A stretch of 36,085 nucleotides of DNA from UBA7398 sp947491605. Lineage in GTDB: Bacteria; Actinomycetota; Actinomycetes; Nanopelagicales; Nanopelagicaceae. Each line of letters starts with the position of its first letter. Positions within the stretch are counted from its first letter, which is position 1. Shown piece after piece: positions 8,034 to 16,250 of this stretch. The position numbers and the translations under genes are program-made. Location: contig CANLJW010000011.1 of the NCBI GenBank assembly GCA_947491605.1, positions 1 to 36,085 of the forward strand. Direction: 5' to 3'. Below the pieces are notes generated by a model. The model ran no database searches, was not told the origin of the DNA, and saw only the letters and a program-made list of their open reading frames with translations.

Positions 8034-9317
8034 TTATCTTTTATATACCGAAAATTTTGCGGTGAAGTCATGAACTTCAGAACGAATCTTTTTAGCTACA
8101 TTCTCGTCGCCACCATCTTTTATGGCGCGTGCAATAAAGGATGCAATTGCTGGCATCTCGGTGACGCCCATTCCTTGGGTCGTGGTTGCAGCAGTTCCGA
8201 CACGAATTCCACTGGTTACAGAAGGCGCTTCTGGATCAAACGGGATCGAATTCTTATTTAAAGTAATGCCAGAAGCGTCACATCTCTCATCGGCTACTTT
8301 TCCATTGATTCCAGTCTTTCTAATATCAATTAACGCAAGATGGGTTTGAGTACCGCCAGATACTGCCCGCATTCCTTCATTTTCCAAGGATTTTGCAAGC
8401 GCTTGGCAATTCTTAATTACGTTCTTTGCATAACTTTGATACGCGAGGGTCGCACACTCTTTTAGCGCTACCGCTTTACCGGCTACTGCGCTCATGATTG
8501 GCCCACCTTGCATACCTGGAAAGACTGCTTTATCAATTGCTGGCGCATGCACAGCTTTACTAAGAATCATGCCGCCTCGTGGACCACGCAAAACTTTATG
8601 CGTTGTAAATGAAACTACATCTGCATAAGGAACTGGAGAAGGAATAGCTTTACCAGCAACTAGTCCGATGAAATGCGCTGCATCTACCCACATGATCGCG
8701 CCAACTTCATCACAGATCGCACGAACTTTTTCAAAATCAATAAGTGATGGGTATGCGGTTGCACCCGAACAAATCATTTTTGGTTTATTGGCAATCGCTA
8801 AATCGCGAAGTTCGTCATAATCAATTAACTCGTTATCTTGGCGCACGCCATAAGAAATGATATTGAACCATTTTCCAGAAAAGTTGACTTTAGATCCGTG
8901 CGTTAAATGGCCACCATGTGGAAGTGACATTGCAAGTACGGTATCGCCAGGTTTTGTAAATGCTTGGTAGACCGCAACGTTTGCACTTGCGCCAGAATGT
9001 GGTTGCAAGTTTGCATGTTCGGCGCCAAAAAGTGATTTTGCTCGTTCAATTCCAATCACTTCAACCTTATCAACTTCTTCACAACCGCCGTAATAACGTT
9101 TTCCTGGATAACCTTCTGCGTATTTATTTGAAAGAGTTGATCCCATCGCTGCGAGAACTGCTGAAGAAGTGAAGTTTTCGCTCGCAATTAATTGCAAATT
9201 CTGCCGTTGTCGTTCGAGCTCGGAAAGAATTACTGCCGCAATATCTGGATCTTCTGATTGCAGTTGGTTGAAATCTGGGCCGAAAAATTCGGAGCTGAAT
9301 GTGTCGTTATTAGGCAT
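8034..9317 (-). CDS. glyA: serine hydroxymethyltransferase
   Basis: PLP enzyme converting serine and tetrahydrofolate to glycine and 5,10-methylene-THF, the main one-carbon entry point. The 427 residues match the family. The N-terminal LQLIASENFTS is present (41-51), as is the KYAEGYPGKRYYGGCE substrate region (65-80). The PLP lysine is K241 in VSFTTHKVLRGPRGG. The gene lies between the Sua5-like gene (10 nt upstream) and wecA (19 nt downstream). M. tuberculosis lacks glyA here, whereas as I recall Streptomyces carries one at this spot, so the insertion is not unique. Confidence 0.97.
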   Translation of the reverse strand: MPNNDTFSSEFFGPDFNQLQSEDPDIAAVILSELERQRQNLQLIASENFTSSAVLAAMGSTLSNKYAEGYPGKRYYGGCEEVDKVEVIGIERAKSLFGAEHANLQPHSGASANVAVYQAFTKPGDTVLAMSLPHGGHLTHGSKVNFSGKWFNIISYGVRQDNELIDYDELRDLAIANKPKMICSGATAYPSLIDFEKVRAICDEVGAIMWVDAAHFIGLVAGKAIPSPVPYADVVSFTTHKVLRGPRGGMILSKAVHAPAIDKAVFPGMQGGPIMSAVAGKAVALKECATLAYQSYAKNVIKNCQALAKSLENEGMRAVSGGTQTHLALIDIRKTGINGKVADERCDASGITLNKNSIPFDPEAPSVTSGIRVGTAATTTQGMGVTEMPAIASFIARAIKDGGDENVAKKIRSEVHDFTAKFSVYKR

Positions 9318-9327
9318 GCGCGAAAGC

Positions 9328-9984
9328 CTACGGCGTTATTACGATATTTTTGTTGACAGACTTCAATTCTTTGAGTGATATCGCACCGATTCGGTCGAGT
9401 TTTACCTCGTTATTAGCAATAGTAAGCACTGTAGTAGGGGCGCCAACTGGTAGTTCGCCAAATTCAATGGTTGCGCCAATATCGGAATCTAACGCAGGCA
9501 CAAAAAGTGTCTCTCGCGTTGGCGGCATTCCTATCCGAGCAGCGCTACCAATTGCCAACGGGCCATAACTTTTTGCTAGGTCAAGTGCAAATTTACTGCT
9601 TGGAACCCGCACTGAAACTAAATCTAAAGTTCGATTGTCGCCTAAATTCCAGGTAATGCCGCGTTGTACTGGCAGATTTAGCGTCAATAAGCCCGGCCAA
9701 AATTTCTCGGCAAACTTCTTAGCCTCCGCTTCAAAATCAATTGTGATGCCAGCCGCAACTAATGAGCTACCAACTAATACTTGGCAGGCCACACCGTCTT
9801 CATCGCCACGCAAAATATGAATTCGTTGCACTGCTGCGTGGTTAAAAGCATCGCAGACAAATACATAACCATTTTCAAGAGGCATAACTAGAACTTTGCC
9901 ATCGCGCATTAACTCAACACACTTTGTGATCACTGGCGTGAGTTTTGCACGTGGACCCTGTTTGATTTCAAATTTTTGCGCCAT
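9328..9984 (-). CDS. divergent YrdC/Sua5-domain protein (threonylcarbamoyl-AMP synthase family)
   Basis: By position (prmC-sua5 pair, as at Rv1300-Rv1301) and fold-level similarity this is the Sua5/YrdC family, which makes threonylcarbamoyl-AMP for tRNA t6A37. Recognisable blocks are the N-terminal strand VLVMPLENGYVFVCDAF (31-47), FWPGLLTLNLP (95-105), SVRVPSS (124-130) and GSAARIG (146-152). Key residues differ from the consensus: the KxR segment after the first helix reads ILRGDEDGVACQVL, and the SAN motif reads SAA. It is 218 residues, a normal length for the short form, with no frameshift or stop. It may be a relaxed or neofunctionalised copy; whether it is the only t6A synthase here cannot be told. 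I leave the symbol empty. Confidence 0.75.
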   Translation of the reverse strand: MAQKFEIKQGPRAKLTPVITKCVELMRDGKVLVMPLENGYVFVCDAFNHAAVQRIHILRGDEDGVACQVLVGSSLVAAGITIDFEAEAKKFAEKFWPGLLTLNLPVQRGITWNLGDNRTLDLVSVRVPSSKFALDLAKSYGPLAIGSAARIGMPPTRETLFVPALDSDIGATIEFGELPVGAPTTVLTIANNEVKLDRIGAISLKELKSVNKNIVITP

Positions 9985-9996
9985 GACCGAACTTTC

Positions 9997-10857
9997 CTAC
10001 AACTTCCGCGCGCTGGTCCAGCGCGGTCGATTATTTAAATCATTATGCAACTCGATTTCGTTAAATCCGTTACTTAAGAGTTGTGCTATTAGGGTGCCTT
10101 GAGTTTCAAAATGTTCAATTAGAAACAAACCGCCAGACTTAAGAATTCTGTGCGCAGCAGCAATGAACTCTGTTGGAACTTCGATTCCAGTAACTCCACC
10201 GATTAGAGCTGAGTGCGGCTCAAAATTGATTACATTCGCTGGTAGTGGCGTATCAGCTGGGATATAAGGTGGATTTGCAATAACGAGATCGCATTTAACA
10301 TCGATTAAAGCGCTTTCCACTGAGCTTTCGATAACTCGAACTTCTACGTCGTGTTTTTGAATGTTCTTACGGAGCCACTCGCATGCTGCCATTTCTCGCT
10401 CTACTGCGACAACGGTTACCGGCAACTTGTGGCGATCGGCTTCGAAAGCAACTGAAATAGCAATTGCACCAGTTCCCGCACCTAAATCAACAACGCTAAC
10501 TGCGCGCGCGCTTTCGCTATGGACTCGTTTTATCTCAACTAGCGCAGCATCAACAAGTAATTCCGTTTCTGGACGTGGAATTAGTACACCGGGGCCGACA
10601 TCGAATAAAAGGTAACGAAATGGTGCATAGCCCAATAGATATTGAGTTGGAGTACCACTTAAACGTGCCGTAATTAAGTCATTAAAAGATTCTTCGAGTT
10701 GCAATAGCTGTGCGCTATCTAGATTAATTTCTTTGGCGTGCAATTGCATTCGGTCAGTGTCGAGCAAGTGTGCCAATAAGATTTCGGCATCAACCTCGGA
10801 GATTTCACGCTCTTTAAATTGTGACTTTGCTTGATCTAGAATTTCGCGAACTAACAT
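9997..10857 (-). CDS. prmC: release factor glutamine methyltransferase
   Basis: SAM-dependent enzyme that N5-methylates the Gln of the GGQ motif in release factors RF1 and RF2. The 286 residues consist of an N-terminal helical substrate-binding domain and a Rossmann methyltransferase domain. SAM motif I is VVDLGAGTGAIA (122-133) and the catalytic Asn-Pro-Pro-Tyr is at 195-198 in LVIANPPYIP. FRYLLFDVGPGVLIPRPETE (81-99) is the characteristic PrmC linker. It follows its substrate gene prfA by 12 nt, the near-universal pairing, and precedes the Sua5-like gene by 12 nt. Confidence 0.96.
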   Translation of the reverse strand: MLVREILDQAKSQFKEREISEVDAEILLAHLLDTDRMQLHAKEINLDSAQLLQLEESFNDLITARLSGTPTQYLLGYAPFRYLLFDVGPGVLIPRPETELLVDAALVEIKRVHSESARAVSVVDLGAGTGAIAISVAFEADRHKLPVTVVAVEREMAACEWLRKNIQKHDVEVRVIESSVESALIDVKCDLVIANPPYIPADTPLPANVINFEPHSALIGGVTGIEVPTEFIAAAHRILKSGGLFLIEHFETQGTLIAQLLSNGFNEIELHNDLNNRPRWTSARKL

Positions 10858-10869
10858 CTTTAAGCCTTC

Positions 10870-11967
10870 TTATGCCTCAGCAGAAGAAAGTTTCTCTGCC
10901 TTATCTGCATCGAGTAACGCTTGAATCACTGGATCTAATTCGCCATTTAATACGGCATCTAAGTTATTTGCTTTGTAATTTACTCGATGATCACTTAAGC
11001 GATTTTCTGGAAAGTTATAGGTGCGAATCCGTTCGCTACGATCAACAGTTCTAACTTGAGATTTCCGAGTTGCAGATGCAATTCGATCTGCTTCTTCTTG
11101 CGCTGCTGCGAGTATGCGAGCTCGTAAAATACGCATTGCTGACTCTTTATTTTGAAGTTGGCTCTTCTCGTTCTGACACGAAACTACAATCCCAGTTGGT
11201 TCATGAGTTAAGCGCACTGCCGAGTCGGTTGTGTTAACGCTCTGACCACCAGGGCCAGAAGAGCGATAAACATCAACGCGAATATCATTTAAATTTAATT
11301 GCACATCGATCTCCTCAGCTTCCGGAAGCACTAAAACTCCCGCAGCAGAAGTATGAATCCGGCCCTGCGATTCCGTTTCCGGAACACGTTGAACGCGATG
11401 CACGCCGCCTTCAAACTTTAATTTCGCATATGGAGTTTTACCTGGCTCAGCAGTACCTCGGCTTTTAATCGCAACTGAGATATCTTTATAGCCGCCTAAA
11501 TCACTTTCAGTTACATCGATAATCTCCGTTTTCCAACCTTGCTTTTCGGCGTAACGCATATACATTCTCATTAAGTCGCCTGCAAATAGCGCAGATTCAT
11601 CGCCGCCGGCTCCAGCTTTGATTTCCATAATGACATCACGATCATCATTTGGATCACGCGGTAGTAATAACTCTTCTAAAATAGTTGCAGTTTCATCACA
11701 TGTTAATTGCAGTGCGGGGATTTCTTTCGCAAAATCTGGATCAACATCCACTAATTCTTTAGCAGCAGCTAAATCATCCTCGGCACTTTTCCAGGCACGG
11801 TAGCCAGCAATTACTGGACCGAGTTGGGCGTAACGTTTTCCAAGTTGGCGCGCTTTACCTTGATCAGAGTGAATTGAAGGATCAGCCATTGCAGCTTCCA
11901 AAGTTTCATATTCTTTTAAAATTTCGGGCATGGATGCGAAGCGCACGTGCTCTTTATCTTTACTCAT
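10870..11967 (-). CDS. prfA: peptide chain release factor 1
   Basis: Recognises UAA and UAG stop codons and triggers peptide release. The 365 residues carry the codon-reading tripeptide PxT as PET at 196-198 (in RVQRVPETESQGRIHTS), which separates RF1 from RF2 (SPF). The catalytic GGQ is at 240-242 (SSGPGGQSVNTTDSAVR), and the conserved ENRLSDHRVNYK lies near the C terminus. The ATG is preceded by GGGAGGCGAAG, a strong ribosome-binding site. A strong terminator-like hairpin lies upstream, after rpmE, so prfA may have its own promoter or depend on read-through. Its modifier gene prmC follows at once. Confidence 0.98.
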   Translation of the reverse strand: MSKDKEHVRFASMPEILKEYETLEAAMADPSIHSDQGKARQLGKRYAQLGPVIAGYRAWKSAEDDLAAAKELVDVDPDFAKEIPALQLTCDETATILEELLLPRDPNDDRDVIMEIKAGAGGDESALFAGDLMRMYMRYAEKQGWKTEIIDVTESDLGGYKDISVAIKSRGTAEPGKTPYAKLKFEGGVHRVQRVPETESQGRIHTSAAGVLVLPEAEEIDVQLNLNDIRVDVYRSSGPGGQSVNTTDSAVRLTHEPTGIVVSCQNEKSQLQNKESAMRILRARILAAAQEEADRIASATRKSQVRTVDRSERIRTYNFPENRLSDHRVNYKANNLDAVLNGELDPVIQALLDADKAEKLSSAEA

Positions 11968-12004
11968 CTTCGCCTCCCATGTTAAATAGAAAAATTTATA
12001 AAAT

Positions 12005-12047
12005 AAAAAGGCCGCGCCACCCCAAATTGGGTAGCAACGGCCTTTTT
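12005..12047 (-). terminator. intrinsic terminator after rpmE
   Basis: Minus-strand RNA begins 8 nt after the rpmE stop with AAAAAGGCCG and closes with CGGCCTTTTT. The arms continue inward to a CCC/GGG closing stem (one bulged base, two G-T pairs) around a 6-nt loop. The T-rich run TTTTTATTTTATAAATTTTT follows. This is about 18 pairs with a U-tract, a convincing rho-independent terminator between rpmE and prfA. Confidence 0.85.
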
Positions 12048-12054
12048 AAGAAAG

Positions 12055-12279
12055 CTACTTTTTATCTTGCTTTGGACCTTTGTTGAAACGCTCTTCGAAT
12101 TTAGCAACGCGTCCACCAGTATCAAGAATTCTCTGCTTGCCGGTATAGAACGGATGGCAGACGGAACAAACTTCAACGAATACCGAACCGCTAGCAACAG
12201 TAGAGCGAGTAGTAAAAGTCTCGCCGCAACCGCAACTTACTTTGGTCTCTTCATATTTTGGGTGGATCTCGGGTTTCAT
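12055..12279 (-). CDS. rpmE: 50S ribosomal protein L31 (zinc-binding type)
   Basis: Small large-subunit ribosomal protein, 74 residues. It starts MKPEIHPKYEE and carries the four Cys of the zinc-binding (C+) form: Cys16 and Cys18 in SCGCGE, Cys38 and Cys41 in VCSVCHPFYTGKQ. This is the zinc-replete paralogue; a Cys-free paralogue, if present, would be elsewhere. The basic C-terminal tail (NKGPKQDKK) is usual. It lies 104 bp downstream of rho and ends at a strong terminator, so it may be a separate transcript. Confidence 0.97.
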   Translation of the reverse strand: MKPEIHPKYEETKVSCGCGETFTTRSTVASGSVFVEVCSVCHPFYTGKQRILDTGGRVAKFEERFNKGPKQDKK

Positions 12280-12314
12280 CTCTAGCCTCTTGCTTTCGGT
12301 TGTAGTGGCTGGGT

Positions 12315-12339
12315 CATAAATCGCACTTCGCGCTTTATG
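12315..12339 (-). other. imperfect hairpin in the rho-rpmE spacer
   Basis: CATAAA (12315-12320) and TTTATG (12334-12339) are complementary and enclose a second short GC-rich stem (GCAC/GCGC with a GT pair) around TTC. It lies 36-60 nt before the rpmE start, so it would sit in an rpmE leader. There is no U-tract. A regulatory role is speculative. The rest of the 12280-12383 spacer shows nothing clear. Confidence 0.35.
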
Positions 12340-12383
12340 TGAACCAGTCCGATCGATCAGGTTTGAAACAGGTTGCTACTTTA

Positions 12384-14075
12384 CTAGACCTCGGAAGTTG
12401 GTCCAACCGTAGTTTTTTGGATCTGCATCAAGAATTCCACGTTCGATTTGGTGCCCTTCATCTTCTCGAGGAGAAGTTCCAGCGCCTGTTGTGAATCAAG
12501 GGCGTGTAGCACGCGGCGCAGCTTCCATACAATATTGAGTTCCTCAGTTCCCATCAGGATTTCTTCTTTACGGGTACCTGAAGCATCAACATCAACCGCT
12601 GGGAAAATTCGCTTATCTGCAAAGCGGCGATCTAATTTAAGTTCCATATTTCCAGTGCCTTTGAACTCTTCGAAAATAACTTCATCCATTTTCGAACCAG
12701 TTTCAACAAGCGCTGTTGCAAGAATAGTCAGCGATCCGCCATCTTCGATATTTCGCGCGGCGCCAAAAAACTTCTTTGGTGGATATAACGCAGCTGAATC
12801 AACACCGCCAGAAAGAATTCGGCCAGATGCTGGGGCAGCGATGTTATATGCACGACCTAAACGAGTAATCGAATCGAGCAACACAACTACATCATGACCA
12901 AGTTCGACTAAACGCTTTGCGCGTTCAATTGCAAGTTCAGCAACAGTTGTGTGATCATCGGCGGGACGATCGAATGTTGAGGCAATAACTTCACCTTTGA
13001 CCGAACGTTGCATATCAGTTACTTCTTCAGGACGTTCATCAACTAGCACAACCATTAAATGACATTCTGGGTTATTGGTTGTGATCGCATTTGCAATTGC
13101 TTGTAAGACCATCGTCTTACCAGCTTTAGGTGGCGAAACAATTAAGCCACGTTGGCCTTTGCCAATTGGGCAGATTAAATCGATCACGCGCGTAGTTAGC
13201 ACGCCCGGTTCAGTTTCAAGGCGTAACCGCTCTTGAGGGTATAACGGAACTAATTTTGAGAATTCAACCCGCTCCTTTGAGCTCTCCGGATCATTTCCAT
13301 TTACAGTTTCAATTTTTACAAGAGCATTAAATTTCTCACGGCGTTCGCCTTCTAGAGGTTGACGCACAGACCCAGTAATTACATCGCCTTTACGCAAACC
13401 GTATCTACGTACTTGTTGTAGCGAAACATAAACATCATTAGGACCAGGTAAATATCCACCGGTGCGCAGGAATGCATAACTTTCTAAAATATCTAACAAT
13501 CCACCAACTGGAAGCAGCACGTCATCTTCGGTAAGCACGATTTCACGCTCGCTCCGAGCGCCGCGAGTACCACGGTCACGATCATGGCGATCGCGTCCGC
13601 GACCACGGTCACGATTTCGATTTTGCCAATCGCGCGAGCCATCACGTGAACCTGCGGAACGATTAGTCGCAAAAGTGCGTTCGTTTACATCACCAGTTCG
13701 GTCATTTGGATTTTGATCATTTGAAGTGTCTTCATCAGAATTCATAGAGTTTTCATCCTGCCCATCCAAGTCATCATCTTGATTATCTTGATTATCTGAT
13801 TCATTATTATTTTGTTGTTTTTTATTTGAATTTCCTTTTTTCTTTTCGCGGTTTTCATTCCGACTAGCTCGGCGAGCTTCACGCTCTGCCTTAGCTGCAT
13901 CGCGGTTTGCGGCTTGTAGATCGCCAATCGCTTGTACAAGTTCAGTCTTTGCCATTTTCGCAGCGCCATCGATCCCGAGGTTGCCGGCAACTTTCTTTAA
14001 CTCTGGAAGTAACATCGCGGCTAATTCGCCGGACTCTCTGCGAGTTCGTGTGCTTGTTGTTTCTGCCATTCTCAT
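12384..14075 (-). CDS. rho: transcription termination factor Rho with long disordered N-terminal insert
   Basis: Hexameric RNA-dependent ATPase that ends transcription. It has 563 residues, against about 420 in E. coli. Residues about 15-55 form the Rho N-terminal helical domain. Residues about 55-175 are low-complexity: Ala/Arg/Glu-rich, then Asn/Asp/Gln-rich (about 85-135), then Arg/Asp/Gly-rich (about 140-175). The RNA-binding OSB domain begins near 180 (VLLPVGGLLDILESYAFLR). The Walker A loop SPPKAGKT is at about 314-321, followed by LLDSITRLGRAYN and the Q/R-loop region. High-GC actinobacterial Rho proteins also carry such inserts. The start is ATG at 14075; an alternative ATG lies two codons in, and no strong ribosome-binding site chooses between them. 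Confidence 0.97.
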   Translation of the reverse strand: MRMAETTSTRTRRESGELAAMLLPELKKVAGNLGIDGAAKMAKTELVQAIGDLQAANRDAAKAEREARRASRNENREKKKGNSNKKQQNNNESDNQDNQDDDLDGQDENSMNSDEDTSNDQNPNDRTGDVNERTFATNRSAGSRDGSRDWQNRNRDRGRGRDRHDRDRGTRGARSEREIVLTEDDVLLPVGGLLDILESYAFLRTGGYLPGPNDVYVSLQQVRRYGLRKGDVITGSVRQPLEGERREKFNALVKIETVNGNDPESSKERVEFSKLVPLYPQERLRLETEPGVLTTRVIDLICPIGKGQRGLIVSPPKAGKTMVLQAIANAITTNNPECHLMVVLVDERPEEVTDMQRSVKGEVIASTFDRPADDHTTVAELAIERAKRLVELGHDVVVLLDSITRLGRAYNIAAPASGRILSGGVDSAALYPPKKFFGAARNIEDGGSLTILATALVETGSKMDEVIFEEFKGTGNMELKLDRRFADKRIFPAVDVDASGTRKEEILMGTEELNIVWKLRRVLHALDSQQALELLLEKMKGTKSNVEFLMQIQKTTVGPTSEV

Positions 14076-14235
14076 TTCATTTCTATTTGTAACCCGCTGA
14101 TGCCAGCAAGGAAATGTGGATTTCTTAGAAGTTTTAGATTCTGTGGCCTATTACGAGGTTACTAACCCTCGGTCACTAGATGGGTAAACCTTAGCACGGA
14201 GCCGCGCTAACACCGAAAATCCTAAAAATTAACGC
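14076..14235 (-). other. rho leader region (160 bp spacer)
   Basis: The spacer between thrB and rho holds an 8-bp stem-loop, TTAGCGCG/CGTGCTAA with a 4-nt loop (14191-14210), lying 26 nt after the thrB stop, and a smaller CGAGG/CCTCG hairpin (14156-14173). Neither is followed by a U-tract. As rho is often autoregulated through its leader, this is where such a signal would be. I see no convincing -35/-10 pair. Confidence 0.35.
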
Positions 14236-15186
14236 TTAAGCGCTGGCTAGTTCGGCCCCAGTAGCTGATATTTCTAAATCATGCGGCGTAAACCCAGAGC
14301 CTGCTACCCGCACAATCTCATCGCGCTCCACCTTATTGCCAGTGTGCAGGATTAACAACGAGGGACCGGCACCAGAAATTGTTGCAGCAACGCCAGCTGC
14401 ACGAAGTTTAGTTACTAGGTCAACTGACTTAGGCATTGCTTCCCTACGGAAACTTTGGTGAATGTGATCTTCGGTTGCTTGAAATAATAAATCCGGGCGA
14501 ACTGTTAACGCGTGCACCAATAACGCAGCCCGTCCGGCATTGATTGTGGCATCTCTATGGCTAACTATTTCAGGTAAAAGCCGTCTGGCTTTTGCAGTTG
14601 CTAAATGCGCACTTGGAAGTAAAACTAAAGCTTTGATTGCAATATTTACATCTAGTTTTATGGCGCAGCCAGTTGGGACCGAAGCACGATCTTCCATCCA
14701 GGCAACAGTAGCTCCACCTAAAAGAGCAGCTGCCACATTATCTGGATGTCCTTCTAAATCTGTTGCAAGTGCAATTAAATTATCATCGCTCATTAATTGT
14801 TGTCCTGATAAAACTAAACCTCGCGCTAACGAGAGGCCACCAACAATTGCACCTGCCGAAGAACCAAGCCCACGGCCATGTGGAATTTCATTTAGCGCGC
14901 GCAACGCAATACCACGCGGCTTACCGCCCATAAATTCAAATCCACGCATCATCGCTTTAATTACTAAATTCTTAGCATCGCGAGGTACCTCTTCGGCACC
15001 TTCGCCGGTCACATCAATATCAAAAATTTCTTCATCGAGAATTTGCGCAACGTATTGATCGCGAATATCAAGGGCTAACCCAAGTGAATCAAAACCTGGT
15101 CCTAGATTTGCAGAGGAAGCTGGCACGCTTACTTGTACTGGGGTTGCTTTATAAGTTAACGGATCTCTAAATCCTCTGCGCGACAT
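14236..15186 (-). CDS. thrB: homoserine kinase
   Basis: GHMP-family kinase that phosphorylates homoserine to O-phosphohomoserine, the substrate of the threonine synthase encoded just upstream. The 316 residues fit. The ATP-binding GHMP motif is PHGRGLGSSAG at about 102-112; VPASSANLGPGFDSLGLAL (21-39) is the conserved N-terminal block, and ISGAGPSLLIL is the C-terminal Gly-rich motif. It starts 2 nt after thrC ends. It is the last gene of argS-lysA-hom-thrC-thrB, before rho. Confidence 0.97.
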   Translation of the reverse strand: MSRRGFRDPLTYKATPVQVSVPASSANLGPGFDSLGLALDIRDQYVAQILDEEIFDIDVTGEGAEEVPRDAKNLVIKAMMRGFEFMGGKPRGIALRALNEIPHGRGLGSSAGAIVGGLSLARGLVLSGQQLMSDDNLIALATDLEGHPDNVAAALLGGATVAWMEDRASVPTGCAIKLDVNIAIKALVLLPSAHLATAKARRLLPEIVSHRDATINAGRAALLVHALTVRPDLLFQATEDHIHQSFRREAMPKSVDLVTKLRAAGVAATISGAGPSLLILHTGNKVERDEIVRVAGSGFTPHDLEISATGAELASA

Positions 15187-15188
15187 AG

Positions 15189-16250
15189 TTACGCCAACCC
15201 AATCTCTTGGGCGGCCCGATCAACATCTACTGGCACCACAATCGGCGCATCAGCGCCATCGAGTATCCATTGAACTTCTTTCAAGCCGTTACCAGTAACG
15301 GTAATTACGATCTTCTTTCCCGTTGGTAACTTTCCTTCACGCTCTTTCTTAATTAAGCCGGCAATACCAGCCGCCGATGAAGGTTCTACGAAAATTCCTT
15401 CTTTGCTTGCAACTAAACGGTATGCACTCAAAATTTCAGCATCGGATACAGAATCGATCAAACCGCCAGATTCATCACGAGCCACAACTGCTTCTTTCCA
15501 AGATGCTGGGTTGCCAATTCTAATTGCAGTTGCGATTGTCTCTGGCTTTGTAACCACCTCATTTAGCACAATTGGCGCAGCTCCGGCCGCTTGGAATCCC
15601 CACATCTGCGGTAATTGTTTTGCAATGCCGTCATTGAAATATTCTTGATAGCCCTTCCAATATGCGGTGATATTTCCAGCATTACCAACTGGGAGAACAT
15701 GCATATCTGGCGCAAACCCAAGTGCATCAACAATTTCAAATGATGCAGTTTTCTGGCCTTCAATTCTAAATGGATTTACCGAGTTGACTAACGAAACTGG
15801 ATATTTATCGGAAAGTTTACGTGCCAGCATTAAACAATCATCGAAGTTGCCCTCTACTTGTAACAATTTGGCACCATGTGCAATTGCTTGGGCAAGCTTT
15901 CCTACCGCAATTTTTCCTTGTGGTACTAGAACGACTGGTTTCATTCCTGCCTTAGTTGCGTAAGCCGCTGCCGATGCGCTGGTGTTACCAGTTGAAGCGC
16001 AGATAACTGCTTTTGCACCAACTTCAGCAGCTTTTGAAATCGCCATGGTCATGCCGCGGTCTTTGAAAGATCCAGTTGGGTTTGCGCCTTCGTACTTTAG
16101 CCAGACATCATTGTTTAACATTTTAGAAATTGTTTCGGCGAAAACTAACGGAGTTCCACCTTCACACAAAGAAGTTATTGGGGTTGAACTCGTAACCGGC
16201 AATCGATCACGATATTCCGCGATTACACCGCGCCATTGGTGTGCGCTCAT
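15189..16250 (-). CDS. thrC: threonine synthase
   Basis: PLP enzyme converting O-phosphohomoserine to threonine. The 353 residues place it in the short bacterial class typical of actinobacteria. The PLP lysine is K63 in PTGSFKDRGMTMA, and the phosphate-binding Gly-rich loop is LPVGNAGNITAYW. GIFVEPSSAAGIAGL is the usual C-terminal block. The start overlaps the hom stop by 4 nt (ATGA). Complete and normal. Confidence 0.97.
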   Translation of the reverse strand: MSAHQWRGVIAEYRDRLPVTSSTPITSLCEGGTPLVFAETISKMLNNDVWLKYEGANPTGSFKDRGMTMAISKAAEVGAKAVICASTGNTSASAAAYATKAGMKPVVLVPQGKIAVGKLAQAIAHGAKLLQVEGNFDDCLMLARKLSDKYPVSLVNSVNPFRIEGQKTASFEIVDALGFAPDMHVLPVGNAGNITAYWKGYQEYFNDGIAKQLPQMWGFQAAGAAPIVLNEVVTKPETIATAIRIGNPASWKEAVVARDESGGLIDSVSDAEILSAYRLVASKEGIFVEPSSAAGIAGLIKKEREGKLPTGKKIVITVTGNGLKEVQWILDGADAPIVVPVDVDRAAQEIGLA

